Counted from the first letter of the stretch, positions 1-5,497 are shown. The stretch is DNA of 5,978 nucleotides from an uncultured archaeon A07HN63 (GCA_000496215.1 KI543218.1:41013-46990), one strand, 5' to 3'. Notes: generated by a model not told the origin, from the sequence alone. Translations and numbers: made by a program.

Positions 1-354
1 GGGCTCGGCGGGCTCGGCATTCTCTTCGGTGGCTGGTTCCGCTCGCCGCGTCTCATTCAGGCTGTGGCCCGCGAGTACGCCTCACTCGGGCCGAAACGGT
101 CGATCGCCGCGTTCATTCCCGCGTTTCTGATCGCTCAAGCGGCGATCGCGCTCGGCTATCCGATCTCGTTCAACAAGGTGATGATCTCCAGTATCGTCGG
201 TGCCGGCCTCGTCGGCGGCTCGTCGAGTTCGGATGGCGTCTCCGCCCGAAAGACCGGCTACACGGTCGGCGCGTGGATCGGGTCGATGGTCGGCGGTGGC
301 GCGATCAGTTTCGGGCTCTATCACGCGCTCGCTGCACTCCCCGGCTTGGGCTAG
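1..354 (+). CDS. PiT/PHO4-family inorganic phosphate transporter, C-terminal part (5' end outside window)
   Basis: The open frame enters from the left edge and ends at TAG 352-354, giving the last 117 residues of a longer protein; no start is visible. PiT permeases are integral membrane carriers that bring phosphate into the cell using an ion gradient. The visible part has a Gly-rich helix followed by a basic loop (GGWFRSPR), a hydrophobic segment at about residues 38-53 (AAFIPAFLIAQAAIALGYPIS), and the family's second-half signature: a G-x-P-[IV]-S turn, then a Gly/Ser-rich stretch VGAGLVGGSSSSDG. A basic loop (ARKTG) and a final hydrophobic helix ending in LPGLG follow. Only the C-terminal end is available, so ion specificity cannot be judged. 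The family call rests on the hydrophobic pattern and the GYPIS and GAGLVGG motifs, recalled rather than searched. The stop codon directly abuts that of the convergent gene. Confidence 0.75.
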   Translation, partial: GLGGLGILFGGWFRSPRLIQAVAREYASLGPKRSIAAFIPAFLIAQAAIALGYPISFNKVMISSIVGAGLVGGSSSSDGVSARKTGYTVGAWIGSMVGGGAISFGLYHALAALPGLG

Positions 355-699
355 TCAGATATTCTGGAGCGAGAGGAGATCTTCCATCGCCGCACCCTCT
401 TTCATCGCTTGCCACGTCTCGAAATCGGTTGTTCGCGCGATGAACGCGTCGCGGTCGTCGGCCGAGAGCTGTTGTATCCCGCCGATGGTATCCGTCTCGG
501 ATGGACAGGCCGCACAGAACTCGGCCACCGAATCGAACGTTGTGTGGCGACGAACAAACGTCTCCGAGGCGACCTGTTCACGTGATCCTGACACCCATGT
601 TTCCAGTGTAAATCCCCGTTTGATCGCGGTTACAAGGCTGCAATGCAGCGAATCGGCGGTCTTGACCTCAGCGTCAAGAACCATATCACAGACAGGCAT
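355..699 (-). CDS. Small conserved-looking protein of unknown function with a CxxC motif
   Basis: I do not recognise this 114-residue protein. It starts at ATG 697-699 (MPVCDMVLDAEVKTADSLHC) and stops at TGA 355-357. A second in-frame ATG at 682-684 would give 109 residues; a TTTAG box lies about 29 bases upstream of that one (711-716, reverse strand), fitting a leaderless transcript, so the start is uncertain. The protein is soluble, with no membrane segment or signal peptide. It has four cysteines (5, 20, 62, 65), the last two in FCAAC, which could bind metal or be redox active. The C-terminal half is helical and acidic (ARTTDFETWQAMKEG). It is convergent with the phosphate transporter, with no base between the stop codons, and divergent from the OCD-family gene across a 94-base gap. 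The overlapping plus-strand frame has no family features, so the minus strand is preferred. Confidence 0.65.
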   Translation of the reverse strand: MPVCDMVLDAEVKTADSLHCSLVTAIKRGFTLETWVSGSREQVASETFVRRHTTFDSVAEFCAACPSETDTIGGIQQLSADDRDAFIARTTDFETWQAMKEGAAMEDLLSLQNI

Positions 700-758
700 C
701 TCAAGCCACCTAAAGCCCGTGGCGGGACAGTTCCCCGCCTCTCTCCGGGACGCGCAAC

Positions 759-772
759 CCAACCGTTAGTAG
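759..772 (+). promoter_or_regulatory. Putative BRE/TATA promoter element of the OCD-family gene
   Basis: CCAACCGTTAGTAG lies 22-35 bases before ATG 794, the place of BRE plus TATA box for a leaderless haloarchaeal transcript. The first ten bases recur identically before the SDR gene at 1861-1870, also about 35 bases before its ATG. Confidence 0.5.
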
Positions 773-793
773 CTCGCACCCGAAGCAATAGCC

Positions 794-1819
794 ATGCACA
801 CGCTGCTGCTCGATAGTGACGACGTGAGGGCGAACGCGCCGCTGGCCGCGGTGGTTCCGGCCGTCGAAGCCGCCTTCGGGGCGTACGAACGCGGCGACGC
901 CCAGATGCCGGCGAAATCCTACATCGACCTTCCGAAGTACAACGGTGATTTCCGCTCGATGCCGGCATATCTCTCGGTCGACGGCGACGCGGCCGAAACC
1001 GCCGACGCGGCTGACGACTGGGACGCCGCGGGCGTCAAATGGGTCAACGTTCACACCGACAACAGCGAGCGCGGGCTGCCGACAGTCATGGGGACGATGA
1101 TTTACTCCGATCCCGAGACCGCGTTCCCGCTGGCGATCATGGACGGCCGCGAACTGACACGGTTACGGACCGGCGCGGCCGCCGCCGTCGCCACCGACCA
1201 TCTCGCAGTCGAGGACGCAACCTCGCTCGGCATCGTCGGCGCGGGCGTCCAGTCGTACACCCAGCTCGAGGCGATTGCGACGGTCCGACCAATCGAGGAG
1301 GTCGTCATCGCCGACCGCAACCCCGAGCGTGTGGCCGACTTCATTGACCAGTTCGCCGACCGCTTCGACATCCGGGGCGGCGAGATCAGCGAGGCCGCCG
1401 CCTGCGACGTGCTCTCGACGGTGACGCCGGTCGAATCCCCGCTCGTCGACCGCGCGGCTGTCGGCGATCACACCCACATCAACGCCATCGGCGCGGACGC
1501 CGACGGCAAACACGAACTGGGCGACGAGATTCTGCTGGACGCGACACTCGTCATCGACGACTACGAGCAGACGACCCACTCCGGCGAGATCAACGTGCCC
1601 TACAGCGCGGGCACGCTCACCGACAGCGATATCGATGCCTCGCTGGGTGAGATCGTCGTCGGCAACACAGCCGGCCGCACGAGCGATGACGGCCTCACAG
1701 TCTTCGACTCGACCGGACTGGCGATTCAGGATGTCGCGGCCGCTCATGTCGTCTACACCGAGGCTGACGAGAACGACAACGGCTCCGCGTTCGATCTGCT
1801 CGGACTCGCCGACAGCTGA
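794..1819 (+). CDS. Ornithine cyclodeaminase / mu-crystallin family protein (possible alanine dehydrogenase)
   Basis: This 341-residue protein has the usual length and motif order of the OCD/mu-crystallin family: cytoplasmic NAD(P)-dependent enzymes such as ornithine cyclodeaminase, archaeal alanine dehydrogenase and ketimine reductase. Visible marks are MPAKSYIDLP and the RSMPAYL strand (38-60), the catalytic-type lysine K82 in GVKWVNVH, GLPTVMGTMIYSD (94-106), and the substrate-arginine region RTGAAAAVA (126-134). The Rossmann loop is GAGVQS (149-154), with a cofactor-binding strand end at DRNPER (174-179). HINAIGADADGKHEL (228-242) and the C-terminal FDSTGLAIQDVAAAH (304-318) complete the fold. 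An acidic insertion (about 63-79) is typical of halophilic adaptation. Substrate cannot be fixed from sequence; in archaea alanine dehydrogenase is a known activity of this family. ATG 794 is chosen because a promoter box sits directly upstream, implying a short or absent leader. Confidence 0.88.
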   Translation: MHTLLLDSDDVRANAPLAAVVPAVEAAFGAYERGDAQMPAKSYIDLPKYNGDFRSMPAYLSVDGDAAETADAADDWDAAGVKWVNVHTDNSERGLPTVMGTMIYSDPETAFPLAIMDGRELTRLRTGAAAAVATDHLAVEDATSLGIVGAGVQSYTQLEAIATVRPIEEVVIADRNPERVADFIDQFADRFDIRGGEISEAAACDVLSTVTPVESPLVDRAAVGDHTHINAIGADADGKHELGDEILLDATLVIDDYEQTTHSGEINVPYSAGTLTDSDIDASLGEIVVGNTAGRTSDDGLTVFDSTGLAIQDVAAAHVVYTEADENDNGSAFDLLGLADS

Positions 1820-1826
1820 CTGTCGG
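1809..1826 (+). terminator. Perfect stem-loop at the stop codon of the OCD-family gene
   Basis: CCGACAG (1809-1815) pairs perfectly with CTGTCGG (1820-1826) around the loop CTGA, which contains the TGA stop codon. No T-run follows, and archaeal termination usually relies on T-runs, so this may be an mRNA 3' structure rather than a terminator, or chance. Confidence 0.3.
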
Positions 1827-1860
1827 ATCAGCACGCTGAACAGCAGTCTGCGATTCCGAG

Positions 1861-1874
1861 CCAACCGTTATTGG
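1861..1874 (+). promoter_or_regulatory. Putative BRE/TATA promoter element of the SDR gene
   Basis: CCAACCGTTATTGG lies 23-36 bases before ATG 1897. Its first ten bases match those upstream of the OCD-family gene, at the same spacing to the start codon (36 versus 35 bases). This suggests the SDR gene has its own promoter and short leader although the gap to the preceding gene is only 77 bases. Confidence 0.5.
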
Positions 1875-1896
1875 CCTCCCGCCCCTACCAACTGTA

Positions 1897-2832
1897 ATGC
1901 GTGTACTCGTCACCGGCGCGACCGGCTTTGTCGGGAGCAATCTCGTTGATGCCCTTGTTGACGCCGACTACGAGGTGACGGTGCTGACCCGGAGTCGGGA
2001 TCGCTACGACGGGCCGAGCGAGGTTCGCGTCGTCGAGGGCAACGTTCTCGATCCCGGTAGCTTCGACGACGCGCTTGATGTCGATGTCGCGTTCTACCTT
2101 ATCCACTCGATGGGTGCCGGCGGCGACTACGCCGAGCGCGACCGCCGGGCCGCGCGCAACTTCTCGGAGGCCGCGGGCGAGGCCGATCTCGACCGGGTTA
2201 TCTACCTCGGCGGGCTTGGCACCGATCAGGACGACCTCTCGCCACACCTCCGCTCGCGCCGCGAGGTCGAACGGGTTCTCGCTCTCGGCGACTACGACCT
2301 CACCGTTCTCCGGGCGGCGATCATCATCGGCGCGGGCTCGATCAGCTTCCAGCTGATTCGCCAGCTCGCCGGCCGGCTGCCGGTGATGATCACGCCGAAG
2401 TGGGTTCACACCGAGTGTCAGCCGATTGCGATCCGCGACGTGATCGGCTATCTCGTCGGCGTCCTCGACCGGCCCGAAACCGCGGGCGAGACCTACGAGA
2501 TCGGCGGCCCGGAGGTGCTTACGTACGCGGAAATCCTCAAAGGCACTCGCCGGCAACTTGGCAGCACGCTCCGCATCGTGCCTGTCCCGGTGTTGACACC
2601 ACGGCTCTCCTCGTGGTGGATTCGCTTTGTCACGGATGTCGATCCGGCTGTCGCCCGGCCGCTGATCGATGGCGTGAAAAATTCCGTCGTCGTTACCGAC
2701 ACCCGAATTCAGGATATCGTTCCGCAGGATCGACTTTCCTTCGAGGCGGCTGTTGCCGACGCCCTGCAGGCCGAACCGTCGACAGCAGAGACACGGCGAG
2801 CACGCGCCGGCCGACTGCTCCGGGGGCAGTAA
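1897..2832 (+). CDS. Atypical short-chain dehydrogenase, NAD(P)-binding NDUFA9/YbjT-like
   Basis: This 311-residue soluble protein begins with a Rossmann beta-alpha-beta unit, MRVLVTGATGFVGSNLVDAL, holding the nucleotide-binding motif TGATGFVG (6-13). Thr/Arg residues at the end of strand 2 (TRSRDR, 31-36) would favour NADP(H). The central part has AFYLIHSMG (65-73), DRRAARNFSEAA (82-93) and IYLGGLG (102-108), with LRSRREVE (118-125) and LRAAIIIGAGS (138-148) after it. These are marks of the atypical SDR subgroup that includes YbjT-like proteins and the complex I accessory subunit NDUFA9. EIGGPEVLTYAEIL (201-214) and the C-terminal PVPVLTPRLSSWW (229-241) match the extended domain of bacterial homologues. 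The classical YxxxK catalytic pair is not evident, so it may be an NAD(P) sensor, isomerase-like enzyme or redox partner; no substrate can be named. The last 20 residues are low-complexity and basic. Confidence 0.85.
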   Translation: MRVLVTGATGFVGSNLVDALVDADYEVTVLTRSRDRYDGPSEVRVVEGNVLDPGSFDDALDVDVAFYLIHSMGAGGDYAERDRRAARNFSEAAGEADLDRVIYLGGLGTDQDDLSPHLRSRREVERVLALGDYDLTVLRAAIIIGAGSISFQLIRQLAGRLPVMITPKWVHTECQPIAIRDVIGYLVGVLDRPETAGETYEIGGPEVLTYAEILKGTRRQLGSTLRIVPVPVLTPRLSSWWIRFVTDVDPAVARPLIDGVKNSVVVTDTRIQDIVPQDRLSFEAAVADALQAEPSTAETRRARAGRLLRGQ

Positions 2833-2908
2833 CGATGTCACCCCGACGCCGGATACCGATAGACCAATCAGGCCACCGACCAAATCATCTGTCAATGGGG
2901 ACTGCCTG

Positions 2909-3634
2909 ATGCACAAGGAGTACGGCGACACGTGGGTGTACGAGAGCATCGTCGGTGCGTTACCCGGGCTGCAGCTATCGAACACGCAGGCTGTCGGTAT
3001 CCAGCTTGCCCTCTTCGAGGTCGGCATCGCGGTGTTCGCGCTCGTGTACGATACGGCTCTCACTGCCGCGCTCGCTGGCACGGCGGCTGTTCTTGTTGCG
3101 GGAGTTGGTAGTGTCGCCATGCACCGCCTCGGCACCGCCAACCGGGCCGCCGAGGTTCCCAGAAAGTACTACCAGTTGCTATTCGGCTCGAGCATCGAGG
3201 TGGTCCTCTCGGTGCTGGCGTTCATTGCGCTGATCACCCACCTGTTCGTCTTCGATCCACAGACCTCGGGTGAGCCACTCCTCGATTCACTGTTCGGCTC
3301 GAACCCCCCGGTTGTCATCGTCTACCTCGTGTTGCTGGTGGCGTGGGACCTCTGTTACCGGATCGGCACCTCGTGGTGGGTTGCTGTCGTCTCGCTGTGG
3401 CGCTCGCTCACGATCCCCTGTGAGACAGCGACCGCACGACAGTTCATGCGGCTGGATCTCGAAAACGTCGCCTACGCACTGAGCCAGCTGATCCTTGTTC
3501 CGTTCCTTCTCGACCAGCCGGTGCTTCTCGTGGCCGTCAGTGGCCACGTCGTCGCCGTCACCGTCGTCTCCGGGCTGTCGATCTGGCTGACCCGCTCGTC
3601 GGCGCAGCCGACCGGCGCGCTCTCGACGGACTGA
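2909..3634 (+). CDS. Multi-pass membrane protein of unknown function
   Basis: I do not recognise a named family. The 241-residue protein starts MHKEYGDTWVYESIVGALPG at ATG 2909. The frame stays open upstream to about 2753, but that part overlaps the SDR gene and reads as low-complexity, so the internal ATG is chosen. Hydrophobic segments lie at about 29-47, 51-71, 95-116, 134-163, 190-204 and 205-227, suggesting five or six membrane helices. A conserved-looking loop AEVPRKYYQLLFG (81-93) sits between helices 2 and 3, and WDLCYRIGTSWW (146-157) at the end of helix 4 is rich in Trp/Tyr, as at a membrane interface. Another loop, ETATARQFMRLDLENVAYA (172-190), precedes the last helices. The gene follows the SDR gene by 76 bases on the same strand. 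No strong promoter is visible in the gap, so read-through from the SDR gene is possible. Confidence 0.8.
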   Translation: MHKEYGDTWVYESIVGALPGLQLSNTQAVGIQLALFEVGIAVFALVYDTALTAALAGTAAVLVAGVGSVAMHRLGTANRAAEVPRKYYQLLFGSSIEVVLSVLAFIALITHLFVFDPQTSGEPLLDSLFGSNPPVVIVYLVLLVAWDLCYRIGTSWWVAVVSLWRSLTIPCETATARQFMRLDLENVAYALSQLILVPFLLDQPVLLVAVSGHVVAVTVVSGLSIWLTRSSAQPTGALSTD

Positions 3635-3684
3635 GACGGGTGCTACATCGCTGATCACGTCAGCGACGCGACGACATCTCAGTC
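3629..3684 (+). terminator. Nested inverted repeats after the membrane-protein gene
   Basis: GACTGAGA (3629-3636) is exactly complementary to TCTCAGTC (3677-3684), and inside it TCGCTGA (3648-3654) pairs with TCAGCGA (3660-3666). The outer stem contains the TGA stop codon (3632-3634). The two stems would form a long stacked 3' structure in the mRNA. No T-run follows, so a role in termination or stability is inference only. Confidence 0.35.
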
Positions 3685-3707
3685 GCCTACGACAGTTGGC
3701 TCTCTGA

Positions 3708-3815
3708 TCGGTGGGCAGAACACAGTCGGGGACAGCGAGCGCAAGGAGGAACGGTGTCGATCACAGCGGTAGCAGGGCGGAAGCCCACCGGCTTTAGCCG
3801 TGGGAGGAAGCCGAC
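3708..3815 (+). mobile_element. Degenerate 3' end of a second tnpB element (relic tail and right-end hairpin)
   Basis: A short frame (codons 3708-3797) ends in GSRAEAHRL and a TAG stop that falls inside the hairpin loop. Haloarchaeal TnpB genes of the IS200/IS605 group often end this way, in the CTTTAG loop. The hairpin arms are CCCA-C-CGGC (3784-3792) and GCCGTGGG (3797-3804) around the loop TTTA (3793-3796), with one bulged C, followed by AGGAAGCCGAC. This resembles the group's usual right end (stem, TTTA loop, then AGGAAGTCAC-like bases). Upstream, GGGCAGAACACAGTCGGGG resembles a decayed tail. No RuvC or zinc-ribbon coding remains. It could instead be a left-end hairpin of the tnpB element that follows. 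Confidence 0.45.
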
Positions 3816-3860
3816 ATAGAGAGCACCAAACCATGCTACGAACGCTTCGATTGACTCACT

Positions 3861-3880
3861 ATTAATTATAACCTATAATA
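3861..3880 (+). promoter_or_regulatory. AT-rich tnpB promoter with interrupted palindrome
   Basis: The run ATTAATTATAACCTATAATA is the most AT-rich stretch in the window and lies 17-36 bases before the GTG start of tnpB. It holds an inverted repeat, ATTATA (3865-3870), spacer ACC, TATAAT (3874-3879). It suits a TATA box and possibly a symmetric regulator site. Confidence 0.55.
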
Positions 3881-3885
3881 AGGAG
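3880..3885 (+). promoter_or_regulatory. Shine-Dalgarno-like site of tnpB
   Basis: AAGGAG ends 11 bases before GTG 3897 and 20 before ATG 3906. It favours GTG as start and is unlike the apparently leaderless chromosomal genes here, fitting a gene of mobile origin. Confidence 0.4.
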
Positions 3886-3896
3886 TAGCTATTACT

Positions 3897-5090
3897 GTGA
3901 GATACATGGCGTGGGACGCAACTCGAACGGTGCGGGTGCGGCTCGACGTACCTGATGACCGCAAGAGCGACCTCCACGCCACTAACCAGCGGTTTCAATT
4001 CTGCGCGAACCGAACTGCTGAGTGGGCATGGCGATATCCCCACGACGACTGTGTAACGAGTAAGTCGGAAGCCGAACAAGCCATCTACGACGAGTTGCGG
4101 GAGAAAACCGACCACCTCCACGCCAATCTCGTCCAGAAAGCAATCAAACGGGCGACCAAAGATATCGACAACTGCGTTGATCGGCTGGCTGACGGCGAAC
4201 GCACCAGCCGCCCGCACTACGGGACGTTTAGCATCGTCTACGACAAGCGAGCAGCAACGTTCTACCGCGACAAGGTCAGTCTCGCCACTGTCAACGGTCG
4301 GGTTGAGTGTGAATACGACCTACCCGACGATCCCGAGGGAACGCCCCACGGCGAGTACCTGCTGAACGATGACTACTCGTTTTCAACGAGTACGGTCCAC
4401 TACGACAGCTCGGCCGACGAGTTCTATCTGCATGCGGCGATGGAGAAAACGGTCGACGCAGACAGTCCTGAGAAAGCCGAGGATGCGAACGTCCTTGGCG
4501 TGGATTGTAACGTTGACGACCACATTGCCGTGACCTCAACAGGCCGATTCATCGGCAATGCAAACCTACTCAATCACGAACGCCGGGAATTTGAGAAACG
4601 ATGTGGCGACCTCCAACAGACCGGCACCCGGAGCGCACACCTGACGTTCCAACGGATCGGTGATCGATTCGGGCGGTGGAGCGAAGACTACCTCCACCGG
4701 TGCTCGAAAGCGATTGTTGCGGAAGCCCAACGACACGGGTGTACCCACATTGCGTTCGAGGACTTAGCCCAGATTCGGGATCGGATTAGTGACGATAAAA
4801 AGTTCCAGCAATGGGCGTTCAGAGCGTTGCAGGAACAGGTCGAAAACAAGGCCGAACTGGCTGGCATCGTCGTCTCGAAGGTTGAACCAGCCTACACCAG
4901 CCAGCAGTGTTCGCAGTGCGGGTGTACGCTGGATGAGAACCGCGACGGACAGGCGTTTGCCTGTTTGGACTGTTCGTATGCGGTGAACGCCGACTACAAC
5001 GCGGCGAAAAATATCGCCCGGAAGTTAGCCTTGAAACTCCAGCGCGGGCAGAAGTCCCCGCTGGAGGAGCGTTCTGTCAGTACGCTCTAA
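3897..5090 (+). CDS. tnpB: TnpB, RNA-guided endonuclease family (IS200/IS605 OrfB), frameshifted at the C-terminus
   Basis: TnpB proteins are RNA-guided DNA nucleases ancestral to Cas12, and help keep IS200/IS605 elements in place. This 397-residue copy has the N-terminal wedge/REC region with QFCANRTAEWAWRYP (34-48) and VTSKSEAE (53-60), conserved in haloarchaeal TnpB, then VNGRVECEYDLPDDPEGTP (132-150). The RuvC catalytic triad is complete: D203 (LGVDCNVDD), E288 (IAFEDL) and D366 (NADYNAAKNI). The zinc ribbon is complete too: C338/C341 and C356/C359. The motif around D203 has Cys where Leu is usual (GIDLNV). GTG 3897 is taken as start because of the SD-like site; ATG 3906 (MAWDATRTV) is the alternative. 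After P388 the frame is lost: the last nine residues (LEERSVSTL) are foreign, and the expected tail continues in another frame from 5063. The nuclease core is untouched, so activity is plausible. Confidence 0.9.
   Translation: MRYMAWDATRTVRVRLDVPDDRKSDLHATNQRFQFCANRTAEWAWRYPHDDCVTSKSEAEQAIYDELREKTDHLHANLVQKAIKRATKDIDNCVDRLADGERTSRPHYGTFSIVYDKRAATFYRDKVSLATVNGRVECEYDLPDDPEGTPHGEYLLNDDYSFSTSTVHYDSSADEFYLHAAMEKTVDADSPEKAEDANVLGVDCNVDDHIAVTSTGRFIGNANLLNHERREFEKRCGDLQQTGTRSAHLTFQRIGDRFGRWSEDYLHRCSKAIVAEAQRHGCTHIAFEDLAQIRDRISDDKKFQQWAFRALQEQVENKAELAGIVVSKVEPAYTSQQCSQCGCTLDENRDGQAFACLDCSYAVNADYNAAKNIARKLALKLQRGQKSPLEERSVSTL
5058..5065 (+). other. Frameshift at the tnpB C-terminus
   Basis: The tnpB frame reads KSP to 5060, then LEERSVSTL and stop. 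From 5063 the next frame reads GGAFCQYALKSGTLIVN and goes on to STDKPTS (about 5159-5179), which matches the usual haloarchaeal TnpB tail. A one-base deletion (for example a C in CCGC-CTGG) or a two-base insertion at 5061-5062 explains it. Confidence 0.7.
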
Positions 5091-5171
5091 AGTCAGGGAC
5101 ATTGATTGTGAACGCTACTGATGTGGCGTCCGACCAGTATCGGTCGGCAGAACGGGAGTCCACTGACAAGC

Positions 5172-5189
5172 CAACGAGTTTACTCGTTG
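5172..5189 (+). repeat. Right-end hairpin of the tnpB element
   Basis: CAACGAG (5172-5178) and CTCGTTG (5183-5189) form a perfect 7-bp stem around the loop TTTA. The same loop occurs in the relic hairpin at 3784-3804, with different stem bases, so the structure is kept by compensatory pairing. Aligned by loop, CAAGCC before and TAGATCAC after correspond to GAAGCC and AGGAAGCCGAC in the relic. Confidence 0.65.
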
Positions 5190-5193
5190 TAGA

Positions 5194-5367
5194 TCACTCG
5201 TCCTGTAGCTCCGCAAACTGTTCGAGCAGATCGTCCGCAGACGCCTCCGTATCGTCACTCACCGACCCCTCGTACTCGAGACGCTCCTGATCGAAATCGG
5301 CATCGACCGACGAGGTCTTCCGCTCGCGCCGCTCGTGTTCGTCTTCGTCGTAATCTCCCAATGACAT
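5194..5367 (-). CDS. Short acidic haloarchaeal protein (DUF5786-like)
   Basis: This 57-residue protein starts at ATG 5365-5367 (MSLGDYDEDEHERRERKTSS) and stops at TGA 5194-5196. The frame is open upstream to 5445, but the internal ATG fits a TATA-like box 26-37 bases upstream and the family-like start. It is highly charged and acidic, with no membrane segment. The layout of an MSxGxYDEDEHERRE head, a middle EYEGSV strand and a C-terminal SADDLLEQFAEL helix recalls the short haloarchaeal DUF5786 proteins, whose function is unknown; the assignment is from memory. The stop codon lies in the presumed terminus of the tnpB element, so the original 3' end may have been changed by the insertion. It is divergent from the gene at 5498. 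A 12-bp palindrome overlaps the start codon. Confidence 0.7.
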   Translation of the reverse strand: MSLGDYDEDEHERRERKTSSVDADFDQERLEYEGSVSDDTEASADDLLEQFAELQDE

Positions 5368-5377
5368 GGTATACCAT
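5366..5377. promoter_or_regulatory. Perfect 12-bp palindrome overlapping a start codon
   Basis: ATGGTATACCAT is identical on both strands and covers two bases of the start codon of the minus-strand gene, just downstream of its TATA-like box. The place suits a repressor operator or a short hairpin at the 5' end of the mRNA; no protein is known to bind it. Confidence 0.35.
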
Positions 5378-5392
5378 ACCTTGACGACTGCC

Positions 5393-5411
5393 GAATAAAT
5401 AGATAACGGTT
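5393..5411 (-). promoter_or_regulatory. Putative promoter of the DUF5786-like gene
   Basis: On the minus strand AACCGTTATCTATTTATTC lies 26-44 bases before the ATG at 5367. CTATTTATT suits a TATA box, and CAACCGTTA matches the motif seen before the OCD-family and SDR genes, here about ten bases further from the start. Confidence 0.5.
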
Positions 5412-5465
5412 GTTGCCCTGCTGTCGGGGACTCACGGCCTGCCATCGCCGGTCGCCGCAGTCAGA

Positions 5466-5477
5466 ACAGGTAACTAC
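5466..5477 (+). promoter_or_regulatory. Possible weak promoter of the gene at 5498
   Basis: ACAGGTAACTAC lies 21-32 bases before GTG 5498. It has only a weak TATA-like core (TAACTA), but no better candidate is present in the short divergent gap. Confidence 0.25.
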
Positions 5478-5497
5478 CCTCGTCGTGACAGTTTGGT

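Larger units (their letters stand above)
3820..5197 (+). mobile_element. Solo-tnpB element of the IS200/IS605 (IS1341-like) type
   Basis: The element contains a tnpB gene and no tnpA (Y1 transposase) on either strand, so it would need a transposase in trans to move. The right boundary is taken at TCAC 5194-5197, just after a perfect TTTA-loop hairpin like those ending related elements. The left boundary is not visible; it is placed loosely between the relic right-end hairpin and the AT-rich promoter. As expected for this group there are no terminal inverted repeats or target duplication to mark the edges. Confidence 0.6.
5045..5197 (+). ncRNA. Candidate guide-RNA scaffold (omega RNA / reRNA) of the tnpB element
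   Basis: In this family the guide RNA is made from the 3' end of tnpB and the right end, with the guide taken from the flanking DNA just beyond. This copy ends in a perfect hairpin at 5172-5189 and the boundary TCAC at 5194-5197. The 5' limit is arbitrary, since no promoter or processing site can be seen. The guide would start at about 5198 (TCGTCCTGTAGCTCCG), antisense to the 3' end of the next gene. Confidence 0.4.

Noticed and set aside
200..769. Plus-strand open frame of 189 codons over the small Cys protein
   Set aside because: Ser/Arg-rich composition typical of a shadow frame, and it overlaps the transporter's end in another frame.
1163..1864. Minus-strand open frame of 233 codons
   Set aside because: Antisense shadow of the OCD-family gene; no motif in the translation.
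2753..2908. Upstream extension of the membrane-protein frame
   Set aside because: It overlaps the SDR gene by 80 bases and reads as Arg/Gln/Thr-rich low-complexity sequence, while ATG 2909 begins a well-formed N-terminus.
1885..3141. Long open frame on the minus strand (418 codons)
   Set aside because: It lies antisense to the SDR gene and the membrane-protein gene, which have clear domain patterns. Open antisense frames are common in GC-rich haloarchaeal DNA.
3635..3896. A tnpA (Y1 transposase) gene or CRISPR-like repeats upstream of tnpB
   Set aside because: The 262 bases contain no frame with an HUH motif and no regularly spaced repeats, only the relic hairpin region and an AT-rich promoter.
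5102..5290. Separate small plus-strand gene after tnpB
   Set aside because: Its first part is the displaced TnpB tail and the rest is antisense to the short acidic gene.
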